NCBI RefSeq assembly: GCF_014201505.1
Contig: NZ_JACHEO010000002.1
Span: 331,806-395,805 of the forward strand
Origin: Desulfoprunum benzoelyticum
Lineage (GTDB): Bacteria; Desulfobacterota; Desulfobulbia; Desulfobulbales; Desulfocapsaceae
Direction: 5' to 3'
Length of the DNA: 64,000 nt
Below are positions 26,834 through 35,929 of the stretch, piece by piece. The position numbers and the translations under genes were made by a program. The stretch's first letter is position 1. Each line of letters starts with the position of its first letter. Below the pieces are notes generated by a model. That model ran no database searches. It was given only the letters and a program-made list of their open reading frames with translations, and had not been told where the DNA came from.

Positions 26834-28531
26834 ATGACGGATGCAACGGAAGTGCGGATGACGCTGAACTATGTCCTGGATTCGAGTTGCAGCAAGTATG
26901 GCGATACCCCGGCTATAGGCATGGCACTTGAACCGGCGCTCACCTATAACGAGGTTCATGCCCGAGTTATTGCTCTGGCGTACCGGATGCAGCGGGAGGG
27001 TGTGGGGAAAGGTGATCGGATCGCCATTCTCGCGGAGAACTCGCATAACTGGGGAATCGCCTATTTCGCCGCGGTCCGACTGGGGGCGGTGGTGGTCCCG
27101 CTGCTGCCGGATCTGCCGGAAAGCGACGTCCGCCATATCCTCGGTGAGATGCAGGTGAAGATCCTCTTCACGACGCAGCGGCAGGTCGATAAGATCGTGG
27201 AATTGAAGAGCGGCGGGCCGGGCAGGATCATCACCCTCGACGATCATGTCCCTGATCTCGAACTGCTGGCGGTGGTGACGTATGCCGACTACCTCGCGGG
27301 GGCGCAAACAATCCTGGCTGAATCGGCCGAATTACCTGTCTTTTCCGATGTCGACCAGGACGATCTGGCTGCGATTCTCTATACTTCGGGCACATCCGGC
27401 TACTCCAAGGCGGTGATGCTCAGTCATAAAAATCTCACCTCCAACGCCTACGCTGCATCGGGCCTGATGGCCATCCCCCCGGGGTCGGTTTTTCTCTCCA
27501 TCCTGCCGATGTCGCATACGTATGAGTTTACCTGCGGTTTCATCCTGCCGTTGATCACCGGCAGCCGCATCGCCTATGCCGGCAAGAGCCCGACGCCGGC
27601 CATCCTGCAGAAATTCTGTCAGCATGAAAAACCGTTGGTTATTTTCGCCGTCCCTCTCGTCCTCGAGAAGATTTACAAAAAACGGGTCCTGCCTCAGATC
27701 GGGAAGAGCCGATTGCTGACCATGCTGTGCAAGACGTCCTTCGGGCGTCGGCTGATCCATCGCAAAATCGGTCTCAAACTCCTCGATTTCTTCGGCGGCA
27801 ACCTCAAACTGATGGGCATCGGCGGCGCCGCCCTCAATCCCGAGGTCGAGACGTTTCTGGCAGAGGCGAAATTTCCGTATCTGGTCGGATATGGTCTGAC
27901 CGAGTCCTCGCCGCTGCTGGCAGGAGGACCGGCCGGAGATGCAACCATTACGGTCGGATCGACCGGGAAACCGCTTCCCGGGGTCAAGATCAGAATTGCC
28001 GACCCGGCCGCAGATACCGGCATCGGTGAAATCTGCGCCTGCGGGCCCAACATAATGCTTGGTTACTACAACGACGGGGAGGCCACCGCCGAAGTCCTGT
28101 CGCCCGACGGCTGGCTGGCGACCGGCGATCTCGGTTTCATCGACGACGCCGGCAACCTCCACGTATGTGGTCGTTCCAAGAATGTCATCGTCCTGCCCAA
28201 CGGAGAAAATGTCTATCCCGAGGCAATCGAGCACAAGATCAACAGCTACAACTGGGTCGTGGAGGGACTGGTGCTCGAAAACAACGGCAGGTTGGAGGCT
28301 TGGATCTATCCGGATTACGAGGTGATCGACGAGGAAACGGCAGGACGGTCGAGGGCCGAGCGGCGGGAGTACATTGACGGACGGCTCGAAAGCACCCGGC
28401 GCGAATTGAACGAGCAACTGCCGTCGGCGTCACGGATCACGAAAATTTTCGAACGCCGGGAACCGTTCGTCAAGACGGCGACGCACAAGATCAAGCGTTA
28501 CCTCTACGACAGTCACAGCTCTCTTGGTTGA
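26834..28531 (+). CDS. AMP-forming acyl-CoA synthetase (long-chain fatty acid ligase type)
   Basis: 565 residues of the ANL adenylating superfamily. The P-loop LYTSGTSGYSKAVMLSHKN, the A5-like motif YGLTESSP, the A7/A8-like WLATGDLGF and the hinge region GRSKNVIVLPNGENVYPEAIE are all present, with a late Lys in KTATHKIKR. It activates a carboxylic acid, likely a fatty acid, with ATP and CoA. GAGGTG lies close before the ATG. It is convergent with the M50 protease gene. Confidence 0.92.
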   Translation: MTDATEVRMTLNYVLDSSCSKYGDTPAIGMALEPALTYNEVHARVIALAYRMQREGVGKGDRIAILAENSHNWGIAYFAAVRLGAVVVPLLPDLPESDVRHILGEMQVKILFTTQRQVDKIVELKSGGPGRIITLDDHVPDLELLAVVTYADYLAGAQTILAESAELPVFSDVDQDDLAAILYTSGTSGYSKAVMLSHKNLTSNAYAASGLMAIPPGSVFLSILPMSHTYEFTCGFILPLITGSRIAYAGKSPTPAILQKFCQHEKPLVIFAVPLVLEKIYKKRVLPQIGKSRLLTMLCKTSFGRRLIHRKIGLKLLDFFGGNLKLMGIGGAALNPEVETFLAEAKFPYLVGYGLTESSPLLAGGPAGDATITVGSTGKPLPGVKIRIADPAADTGIGEICACGPNIMLGYYNDGEATAEVLSPDGWLATGDLGFIDDAGNLHVCGRSKNVIVLPNGENVYPEAIEHKINSYNWVVEGLVLENNGRLEAWIYPDYEVIDEETAGRSRAERREYIDGRLESTRRELNEQLPSASRITKIFERREPFVKTATHKIKRYLYDSHSSLG

Positions 28532-28539
28532 TCCTGCGG

Positions 28540-29172
28540 TCAGGAGAGGAGAAGGCTGTGGGCGAAGTCGATGATCGGCGTGATGATCTTCGACAGGATG
28601 CCAGAGAAGGCAAGGACCAGGATAAGGATAAAACCGAAGTGTTCAAGCCGGGAATATGCCGCCGCCAGATTCTGCGGCAGGATGCCGCTGAGGATGCGGC
28701 TGCCGTCGAGCGGCGGAATCGGTAGAAAGTTGAAAATGCAGAGCACCAGGTTGATCCAGACGCTGGCGATCAGCATGGCCTGGAACGGGATCAGGACAGC
28801 GGTGACAAGCGGAGTGGAGGGCAGCACCTCCATCAGCAGCCAGACAGCCTTGGTGGCGATGGCGCTGACGACGGCCACGATAAGATTGGTCGCCGGACCG
28901 GCCAGGGCTACCCACAGCATGTCCTGGCGCGGGTTGCGGAAGTAGGCGGCATTGACCGGAACCGGCCTGGCCCAGCCGATCTTGATGAGAAAAAAGGCGA
29001 TGGTGCCAAGCGGGTCGAGGTGTTTGAGCGGATTGAGCGTCAGCCTTCCGGCCATTCTTGCCGTCGGATCGCCGAGGCGGTAGGCCACATAGCCATGCGC
29101 GAATTCGTGGAGGGTGAGGGCCAGCAGCAGGGGTGGGGCGATGATGATCAGCTCGGTGATGAAATTGTTCAT
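28540..29172 (-). CDS. site-2 protease family (M50) membrane protein
   Basis: 210 residues with about five hydrophobic segments. The zinc motif is HEFAH at residues 22-26 in the first membrane helix, and the third ligand region is PPLDGSRIL, the NPDG-like motif of the short rhomboid-unrelated M50B group. It lacks PDZ and CBS domains. Family members cleave membrane-bound substrates. The stop is 8 bases from the convergent ligase stop. Confidence 0.9.
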   Translation of the reverse strand: MNNFITELIIIAPPLLLALTLHEFAHGYVAYRLGDPTARMAGRLTLNPLKHLDPLGTIAFFLIKIGWARPVPVNAAYFRNPRQDMLWVALAGPATNLIVAVVSAIATKAVWLLMEVLPSTPLVTAVLIPFQAMLIASVWINLVLCIFNFLPIPPLDGSRILSGILPQNLAAAYSRLEHFGFILILVLAFSGILSKIITPIIDFAHSLLLS

Positions 29173-29234
29173 GAGATGCCTGGAAAAATGAATGCAACTA
29201 CCGGCGCGGCGACATCGCCTGCCAATCAGTCACT

Positions 29235-31940
29235 CTAAGCATGCGGGCCGGCAGCGGCAAGGGAGTCCGGGGGGTAGGTCCGGTGGAGGAGGGCGATTTC
29301 TTCCTCGCGATTGTGGACCCGGTCGTCCAGTCGGGCGTCGAGGAGGTCGTTGAGGATCATCTTGAATTCCGGACCCGGCCGGTAGCCGAGGGCCATCAGG
29401 TCGTCACCCGTCAGGTCGGTTCGGATGTAGCGCAGAGCCGTGACGTAGTTCGATGCCGCCTTTTTCACCTGGTTTTTGCGGGCCAGGGCCATCAGATACA
29501 GTAGTCCTTCGATGCTCAGTTCCTTCAGAAGCCAGTAGATTTCACTGTTGGCGATGATTTCCCGTCGCGACAGCAGGTTGGCTGTCTTTTCGGCATGGGT
29601 TTTCTGCCAGATGAGGCGGTCGGCAATTTTCTGGGGAATCTGGAACCGGCTGCAAAACGCGGTCAGCACCTCATCCGGGGATCTGCTCATGATGGCAAGC
29701 AGATAAACCATCCAGTTGTGGCAGGGTTCATCGAGATAGAGCAGGCGAAACCAGGAGATGGCCCTCTGCGCCTGATGCAGGATATGGAGAAAGCGGCGGT
29801 CGACCTTCAGGTGGGGTTTGAGTTCCGGCCAGAGGAAGGGGAAGAGATTGAACTCGGCCAGGCGTCGGATGGCCGGGACGGGGTCCTCCTCGGACAGAAT
29901 CTGTTTGAGTTCGGAGAAAAATCGGGGATCGTCGGTTTTGCCGAAGAGCTGCATGCTGACCGCGTTATGCATCAACCGCCGGGTATGGGGGGCGATCTCG
30001 AAGGCCATGCGCGCCTCGAAGCGAATGGCCCGGAATATCCGGCTGGGATCTTCGACGAAGCTGAGATTGTGCAGGACCTTGATCGATCGTTGGTTGAGGT
30101 CGTTCTGGCAGTTGAAGAAATCGATCAGGGTGCCGAAATGCTCGGGGTTGAGCTGGATCGCCATCGCGTTGATGGTGAAGTCCCGACGATAGAGATCGAG
30201 CTTGATCGACGACAGTTCGACGGTCGGCAGCGCCGCCGGGTATTCGTAATACTCGAGCCGGGCGGTGGCGACATCGATCTTGGTACCGTCCGGCAGCATG
30301 ATCATGGCGGTGCCGAAGCGTTCATGGGTCTTGATCCGGCCCTGTAATTTCCTGGCAAGGTTCTTGGCGAATTGGATGCCGTCTCCTTCGATGACGATAT
30401 CGAGATCGAGGTTGTTCTTTTTGAGCAGCAGGTCGCGGACGAAACCGCCGACGGCAAAGGCGTTGAACTGCAGTTCGTCGGCGGCGAGACCGATCTTCTG
30501 CAGCAGTTCGATCATCGGTTTGTTGAGGCACTCGATGATGATCGTGTTGAGATTGCGGTTGCGCTCGAGTGACGGGTGTTCCGATTCGTGCAGCAGGTTT
30601 TTGGGCAGGTGGGCGGGGTCGTTGACCAGGCGGTTGAGCAGGTCGGTGCGGGTGATGATGCCCTGGAGTACGCCGTTGTCGACGATGGGAATGAGACGCT
30701 GGCGATGCTCGATGATCAGTTCCTGGATGTCGGCGAGGGTCGCGTCGGGAGGCAGGGTGGCGATGTCGGATGTCATGTAGGCGCTGACCGGCAGGTTTCC
30801 GAGATCGTGGTGGATGGCCTTCTCCACCACCATGCGCGAGATGAACCCGAGGATTGACCGGGGCGGAGGGGTCTTGTCGGCTTCTGCGATGACGAGCGGC
30901 GACAGGACCGGCATGGCGGTGATGCTGTAGCGGGTCAGGATCTCATTGGCCTCGGCGATTGTCGTGTCGGCGGGGATGGTAATGGCCGGCTTCGACATCA
31001 TCTCCCTGGCGATCGGCTGCGGCAGGACGTGGCGGTGCAGGATATGGATGAGTTTTTCCTGGGCCTCGGTCAGGGTCATGTCGCGCAGGGTGGCGGAAGC
31101 GGCGGTGGCATGGCCGCCGCCGCCGAGATCCCGGGCGATGATGCCGACGTTGACCTCGGCGATACGGCTGCGGGCGATCAGGTAGATGCGGTCGGCCATC
31201 GAGATCAGGGCGAACAGGGTGTCGAGGTTCTCCATGTGCATGAATCGCCGGGCGATCATCGCGAAGTCATCGACATAGGTCGGCAGCGACAAGGTGACGA
31301 CGACGATCGGGATCCCCTGGATGGTGTACTGGATCGCCGTCTTCATCAGGCTGTGGAGCAGCTCGACCTGGGTGGAGGTCAGGTCGTAGGTGATGAACTG
31401 GGCGATGATATCGAGCTTCGCCCCTTTTTCCAGCAGCCAGGCGGCGGCGATGAGGTCGTCGGGGGTGGTGGTCAGATGGGTCAGCGAACCGGTGTCTTCG
31501 TAGATGCCGAGTCCGAGTATGGTCGCCTCTTCGCCAGAGATGCCGATGTCCCGCTTTTTCAACTCGTCGATGAGGATGGTCGTCGTCGAGCCGACATCCC
31601 TGGTAATCTCGAGGTCGCCCCGCATGTCGCCGGCGGTGGCGGGGTGGTGGTCGTACAGGTGCACCTTGATTCCTGGGTTGGCAAGGCAGGCGGCGAGGTG
31701 GCCGATGCGTTCGGACGATCTCGTATCGACGACAATGAGCGTCTCGACCCTGGTCAGGTCGATGTTCTTGGCCTTCTGGAATTCGTAGCGGTAGAGCAGG
31801 GTCTGTGAGATGAATTCCCTGACGTTTTTTTCCTGCGATCCGGGAAAGATCAGGAGGGCGTCGGGATAGAGCTTCTGGGCGGCGATCATCGAGGCCAGGC
31901 TGTCGAAATCGGCGTTGAGGTGAGAGGTGATAATGCGCAT
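29235..31940 (-). CDS. DHH phosphoesterase - CBS - tRNA nucleotidyltransferase fusion
   Basis: About 901 residues in three parts. An N-terminal DHH/DHHA1 phosphoesterase (about 1-310) starts RIITSHLNADFDSLAS and has VDTRSS and LYDHHPAT plus GGGGHATAAS. Two CBS domains (about 320-455) follow with ARDVM-like ARE-MMSKPAI and TRTDLLNRL. A class II nucleotidyltransferase then has VGGFVRDLLL, NLDLDIVIEGD and RRDFTINAMAI, with the RNA-binding helical domain after it. This CCA- or A-adding architecture is known from deltaproteobacteria and others. The start at 31940 has a weak ribosome site; an upstream frame reaches 32018. Confidence 0.9.
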   Translation of the reverse strand: MRIITSHLNADFDSLASMIAAQKLYPDALLIFPGSQEKNVREFISQTLLYRYEFQKAKNIDLTRVETLIVVDTRSSERIGHLAACLANPGIKVHLYDHHPATAGDMRGDLEITRDVGSTTTILIDELKKRDIGISGEEATILGLGIYEDTGSLTHLTTTPDDLIAAAWLLEKGAKLDIIAQFITYDLTSTQVELLHSLMKTAIQYTIQGIPIVVVTLSLPTYVDDFAMIARRFMHMENLDTLFALISMADRIYLIARSRIAEVNVGIIARDLGGGGHATAASATLRDMTLTEAQEKLIHILHRHVLPQPIAREMMSKPAITIPADTTIAEANEILTRYSITAMPVLSPLVIAEADKTPPPRSILGFISRMVVEKAIHHDLGNLPVSAYMTSDIATLPPDATLADIQELIIEHRQRLIPIVDNGVLQGIITRTDLLNRLVNDPAHLPKNLLHESEHPSLERNRNLNTIIIECLNKPMIELLQKIGLAADELQFNAFAVGGFVRDLLLKKNNLDLDIVIEGDGIQFAKNLARKLQGRIKTHERFGTAMIMLPDGTKIDVATARLEYYEYPAALPTVELSSIKLDLYRRDFTINAMAIQLNPEHFGTLIDFFNCQNDLNQRSIKVLHNLSFVEDPSRIFRAIRFEARMAFEIAPHTRRLMHNAVSMQLFGKTDDPRFFSELKQILSEEDPVPAIRRLAEFNLFPFLWPELKPHLKVDRRFLHILHQAQRAISWFRLLYLDEPCHNWMVYLLAIMSRSPDEVLTAFCSRFQIPQKIADRLIWQKTHAEKTANLLSRREIIANSEIYWLLKELSIEGLLYLMALARKNQVKKAASNYVTALRYIRTDLTGDDLMALGYRPGPEFKMILNDLLDARLDDRVHNREEEIALLHRTYPPDSLAAAGPHA

Positions 31941-32031
31941 CGCAGAAGGAGTCAGGCTGGTTGTTGACGGTCGGTTCGAGTGAAATATCCTGTTACTGTA
32001 TACCAATACAACCATCAATAGCCACGGGAAA

Positions 32032-32949
32032 TCAGCCTCGGGGATGGTATTTGCGGTGGATCGATTTCAGTCGATCCTGGTCGATATGGGTATAGATCTG
32101 GGTCGTGGTGATATCGGAGTGGCCAAGCATCATCTGCACCGAGCGGAGGTCGGCGCCATGGGCGAGGAGATGCGTGGCGAAGGAATGGCGGAGCATGTGC
32201 GGCGAAATATCCTTCGTGATCCCGGCGGCGAGCGCCGTTTTCCTGATGATCTGCCAGAACCGCAAGCGGGTCATGGCCGTGCCTCTGGCGGTGACGAAGA
32301 GAGCATTGCTGCGCCGACCGCCCAGGATCAGCGGCCGACCCTGGCGGAGGTAGTTTTCGATCTGTTCCCTCGCCTGGATGCCGAAGGGTATGAGCCGTTC
32401 CTTGCCGCCCTTGCCGAAGACCCGGACAAACCCCGAGGCGAGATTGCAGGCGGCAAGGGGCAGGCCTACCAGTTCCGAGACGCGCAGGCCGGTGGAGTAG
32501 AGGAGAAAGATCATGGCGCGATCGCGGCAGGATAGAGGCGAGGTTACCGCCGGTGGCGCCAGCAGTCTGTTGACCTCGGCCAGGGACAGGGCCTTGGGCA
32601 GGATCTGCCCGCTTTTCGGCAGATCGATAATCGCAAAAGGGTTGCGCTGAAGGTGGTCTGCTCGAACCAGGAAGGAGAAGAAATGCCTGAGGGCGGAGAT
32701 GCGGCGGGCATTGCTGCGATGGCCGATACCGTGTTTTCGGGCCTGTTCGAGAAAATCATGGATGACGGCGATATCGACCAGTTCGAGATCGGCAATCGAC
32801 GAGCGCCGGATAAAGTTCAGAAAAAAATCGACGTCGGCGGCGTAAGCCTTGACGGTGTTTTCGGCTAGACGCCTTTCGGAGATCAGGTAGTGCAGGAATG
32901 ATTCGGCGGCGGCAGAAAGATGGTCGGGAGGGCGCGAGGGTTCGATAAT
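32032..32949 (-). CDS. xerD: XerC/XerD-type tyrosine recombinase without an ordinary start codon
   Basis: Translation of the minus strand gives a complete Xer protein. The N-terminal SAM-like domain has FLHYLISERRLAENTVKAY and RRISALRHFFSFL. The catalytic domain has Arg in STGLRVSEL, Lys in GKGGKE, His-x-x-Arg in SPHMLRHSFATH, His in LGHSD and Tyr in QIYTHID. No ATG, GTG or TTG exists upstream in frame until an internal ATG at 32514, which would delete half the protein. An ATT at 32949 would give 305 residues, the normal length; ATC, ATA or CTG are alternatives. A start-codon mutation or a sequencing error is also possible. It acts in chromosome-dimer resolution. Confidence 0.8.
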   Translation of the reverse strand: MIEPSRPPDHLSAAAESFLHYLISERRLAENTVKAYAADVDFFLNFIRRSSIADLELVDIAVIHDFLEQARKHGIGHRSNARRISALRHFFSFLVRADHLQRNPFAIIDLPKSGQILPKALSLAEVNRLLAPPAVTSPLSCRDRAMIFLLYSTGLRVSELVGLPLAACNLASGFVRVFGKGGKERLIPFGIQAREQIENYLRQGRPLILGGRRSNALFVTARGTAMTRLRFWQIIRKTALAAGITKDISPHMLRHSFATHLLAHGADLRSVQMMLGHSDITTTQIYTHIDQDRLKSIHRKYHPRG

Positions 32950-32984
32950 CTGATGAACTGTGCTGCCGGAGGTTTTGTCCCGGT

Positions 32985-33017
32985 TTATAAAGTCCGGTGC
33001 GGGACCGGACCTTATAA
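32985..33017 (-). terminator. long hairpin between rpsU and the xerD-like gene
   Basis: A 14-base stem (one mismatch) with a GCGGG loop: TTATAAAGTCCGGT on the left, ACCGGACCTTATAA on the right. It lies 12 bases after the rpsU stop and ahead of the recombinase. There is no T-run in either direction, so it is more likely an mRNA-processing or attenuation structure than a classical terminator. Confidence 0.5.
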
Positions 33018-33028
33018 GCCGACGGGAA

Positions 33029-33223
33029 TCAGAGTGATTTTCTGATGCGATTGAACTTGCGGAGCTTTCGGCGGGCCTCCGCCTCTTTGCGACGCTTTTT
33101 GACGCTTGGTTTTTCGTAATACTCCCGGCGTTTCAGTTCTCGTTTGATGCCGTCAATCTGCAGTTTTTTCTTCAGCTGTCGGATGGCGTACTCGAGATCG
33201 CCGCGAACTTCAACTTCAATCAT
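33029..33223 (-). CDS. rpsU: 30S ribosomal protein S21
   Basis: 64 residues, very basic: MIEVEVRGDLEYAIRQLKKK, then KRELKRREYYEKPSVKKRR and a C-terminal RKLRKFNRIRKSL. It binds the 3' region of 16S rRNA in the small subunit and helps translation initiation. A GGAG seven bases before ATG 33223 fixes the start; a longer frame to 33298 has no ribosome site. It lies upstream of the recombinase gene, separated by a strong hairpin. Confidence 0.96.
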   Translation of the reverse strand: MIEVEVRGDLEYAIRQLKKKLQIDGIKRELKRREYYEKPSVKKRRKEAEARRKLRKFNRIRKSL

Positions 33224-33428
33224 CTGGGGGCTCCGTTGAACGAATTGATTTCCTGGACCTGACGGTAATATCCAACAAAAGCCAGTCAGGCCAGACACAT
33301 TTTCATGACGAGAATCTTCTTATATAAAAAGTGGAACATTTTCTGTCAATGCATTTCTTGACCAAAGGGTGCCGTTGTTCCAGCCGATCCGGCCCTCCAT
33401 TTCCGGCGGGATGACTGGAAATTGGCGA

Positions 33429-34814
33429 TTACACTACGCCTTCGGGAAAGATCTTGCCTGGGTTGAGGATGTTGTGCGGATCGAAGAGCTGTTTCAGATC
33501 TTTCATCAGCCTGATGGTCGCATCATTGAGCTCGAGTGCCAGAAAAAGGGCCTTGCTGAGTCCGATGCCGTGCTCACCGGAAAGGGTGCCGCCCAGGGCG
33601 ATCGCCTGGCGGAACAGGCGCTCCTTGGCCGATTCGCCGCGCCGCAGCTGTTCCGGGTCGTCCTTGTCGAGCATGATGTTGACATGGATGTTGCCGTCGC
33701 CGGCATGGCCGAAGGTCAGGATCGTCAGACCAAGTTCCGCCGACAGCCGCTCGGTGAAGGCGACGAGGTCGGGGATGCGGGTGCGCGGCACGGCGACGTC
33801 TTCACTGATCTTATGCGGACTGAGATTGAAGGTGGCGGGCGAAATCGAACGCCGGGCCTGCCACAGTTCATCAACCTCGGTCTGGCTGGCGGCATGGTGG
33901 CAGTGACAGTCCGGTTCGGTGGCGAGCAAGGCCTTGAGCCGGGCCGTCTGGTGGTCAACGGTATCGCGGTCGCCGTCCAGTTCGATCAGGAGCAGGGCCT
34001 CGGTGCCTGGTGGTGGTGGCGTCGACAGCCGGTCGGTAACGACCCGGATGGCGGTCCGGTCCATGTATTCAAGGGTACAGGGACGGATGTTGCTGTTGAG
34101 GATTCTGGCCACCAGGGCGGTGGTGCTGGCCAGTGATGTCGAGGTGACGAGGAATGTCTCCTTGTGCTCCGGCAGGGGGAGGAGGCGGAGGATGAGCCTG
34201 GTGATGATCCCCAGCGTCCCCTCGGAGCCGATGAACAGCCGGGTCAGGTCATAGCCTGTCACCCCCTTCTCGGTCCGGGTCCCGGCGGTGACGATATCGC
34301 CAGAGGCCAGCACCGCCTCCAGGCCGATGACGAAGTCCTTCGTGACCCCATATTTTACGGCTGACGGGCCGCCGGCGCACTCGGCGGCATTGCCCCCGAT
34401 CGTGCAGAATTTCAGGCTGGCTGGATCCGGGGGGTAGAAGAGCCCGAATTTCCGGACCGCCTGCTGCAGGTCGCCGGTGATGACCCCGGGCTCGACGATG
34501 GCGATCTGGTTCCCGGCATCGATCTCGACGATATGGTTCATCCGGCTGAGGGCGAGGACGAGGCCGCCGCGGATCGGTACTGACCCGCCGGTCATGCCGG
34601 TGCCTGCGCCCCGCGGCACGACCGGAAACCCGTATTCGGAGGCCAGGCGCATGATGGCTGCGACCTCGGCGGTTGTCGCCGGAAAGGCTACGGCCTCGGG
34701 GAGAAAGATTTTCCCCGCACCGTCAAAGGAATAGCAGTGCAGGTCTTCCCGCCGCGTCGTGCAGAAGGCGGGACCGACAATAGCTGAAATTTTTTTAATG
34801 ATAATCGGGTTCAT
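33429..34814 (-). CDS. glcD: FAD-linked 2-hydroxyacid oxidase/dehydrogenase (GlcD type)
   Basis: 461 residues of the vanillyl-alcohol-oxidase/GlcD family. The FAD-binding PCMH domain has VVPRGAGTGMTGGSVP and SLKFCTIGGNAAECAGGPSA; the C-terminal cap has GHAGDGNIHVN and SGEHGIGLSK. It oxidises glycolate or D-lactate to the keto acid, with electrons passing to a partner Fe-S protein or quinone. No GlcE/GlcF or Fe-S partner is adjacent, so the acceptor is unclear. No good ribosome site precedes the ATG. Confidence 0.9.
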   Translation of the reverse strand: MNPIIIKKISAIVGPAFCTTRREDLHCYSFDGAGKIFLPEAVAFPATTAEVAAIMRLASEYGFPVVPRGAGTGMTGGSVPIRGGLVLALSRMNHIVEIDAGNQIAIVEPGVITGDLQQAVRKFGLFYPPDPASLKFCTIGGNAAECAGGPSAVKYGVTKDFVIGLEAVLASGDIVTAGTRTEKGVTGYDLTRLFIGSEGTLGIITRLILRLLPLPEHKETFLVTSTSLASTTALVARILNSNIRPCTLEYMDRTAIRVVTDRLSTPPPPGTEALLLIELDGDRDTVDHQTARLKALLATEPDCHCHHAASQTEVDELWQARRSISPATFNLSPHKISEDVAVPRTRIPDLVAFTERLSAELGLTILTFGHAGDGNIHVNIMLDKDDPEQLRRGESAKERLFRQAIALGGTLSGEHGIGLSKALFLALELNDATIRLMKDLKQLFDPHNILNPGKIFPEGVV

Positions 34815-34937
34815 CGGGGTAATATACAGATGGTCCGGTCGTGAGGTGGAGCCGGCGGGGAACACCGGAACGTGGTCGGCCCGGTGCTGCGGATCGTGGT
34901 TGAGAACTCGTATCGATTAACATAAGGATTGTCGGCA

Positions 34938-35891
34938 ATGCAACAACAAAAGATGCGGATAGCCCTTCTCGCCGGCGGCACGTCGGGTGAGAGGGAGGTA
35001 TCGTTGAATGGGGCGGCGGAAGTGGAAAGGGCACTCGATCCAGGGCGGTTCCAGGTCAGAAGATACGATCCCGCCTGTGATCTGGCGAAACTGGTGGGTG
35101 ATGCCGGCGAGATCGATTTTGCCTTCATCCTGCTGCATGGCCTCAACGGCGAAGACGGGACGGTGCAGGGGATGCTCGATCTGCTTGGCATCCCCTATCA
35201 GGGGTCAGGCGTGCTCGGCAGCGCCGTTGCGATGGACAAGTACCTGTCCAAGGAGCTGTATCGGCTTCATGGTCTGCCTGTCGCCGACTGTGTCGTCACC
35301 CGACCGGGGGGGGGCGACAGCCTCCAGGGGATCGTCGACCGGCTTGGCCTGCCCCTGATCGTCAAGCCGGTCCGCGAGGGCTCGAGTCTGGGATTGACGA
35401 TCGCCGGGACGGTCGAAGAGCTGCGGACAGGGATCGAGACGGCGCAGAAACATGACCGGCAGGTCATGGTCGAGCAGTATATCAAGGGGCGTGAGATCAC
35501 CGCCGCCGTCCTCGGCAACGACAACCCGACGGCCCTGCCGCTGATCGAGATCATCCCCGGCGACGGCTTCACCTTCTTTGATTACAAGGCGAAATATCAG
35601 CCGGGGGCCTCGCGCGAGATCTGTCCCGCCCCGCTCAGCCCCGAGCTGACGGCACAGGCGCAGCGGTATGCCCTGGCCGCCCATGCGGCCCTGAGGCTGC
35701 GGGGATATTCCCGGACCGACATGATCCTCGACGAATCCGGACGGTTCTTCCTCCTCGAGACCAATACCATCCCGGGGATGACCGCCACCAGCCTGATGCC
35801 GCAGGCGGCGGCCAAGCATGGGCTCGATTTCCCGCAGTTTCTCGAGCGGCTGATCGAGTTGGCGGTCGAGGACCGGCAGGCGCAGGGATAG
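34938..35891 (+). CDS. ddl: D-alanine--D-alanine ligase
   Basis: 317 residues with the ATP-grasp fold: RIALLAGGTSGEREVSLN at the start, LLHGLNGEDGTVQG, KPVREGSSLG, then RTDMILDESGRFFLLETNTIPGMTATSL. It joins two D-alanines for peptidoglycan precursor synthesis in the cytoplasm. AAGGA is correctly spaced for ATG 34938; the upstream TTG at 34929 is too close. It stands outside any visible division cluster, though a D-Ala carboxypeptidase is about 8 kb away. Confidence 0.95.
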   Translation: MQQQKMRIALLAGGTSGEREVSLNGAAEVERALDPGRFQVRRYDPACDLAKLVGDAGEIDFAFILLHGLNGEDGTVQGMLDLLGIPYQGSGVLGSAVAMDKYLSKELYRLHGLPVADCVVTRPGGGDSLQGIVDRLGLPLIVKPVREGSSLGLTIAGTVEELRTGIETAQKHDRQVMVEQYIKGREITAAVLGNDNPTALPLIEIIPGDGFTFFDYKAKYQPGASREICPAPLSPELTAQAQRYALAAHAALRLRGYSRTDMILDESGRFFLLETNTIPGMTATSLMPQAAAKHGLDFPQFLERLIELAVEDRQAQG

Positions 35892-35929
35892 TTCGCCGGC
35901 TGAGGCAGGGACGGCCGTGTCCGCTGCCG

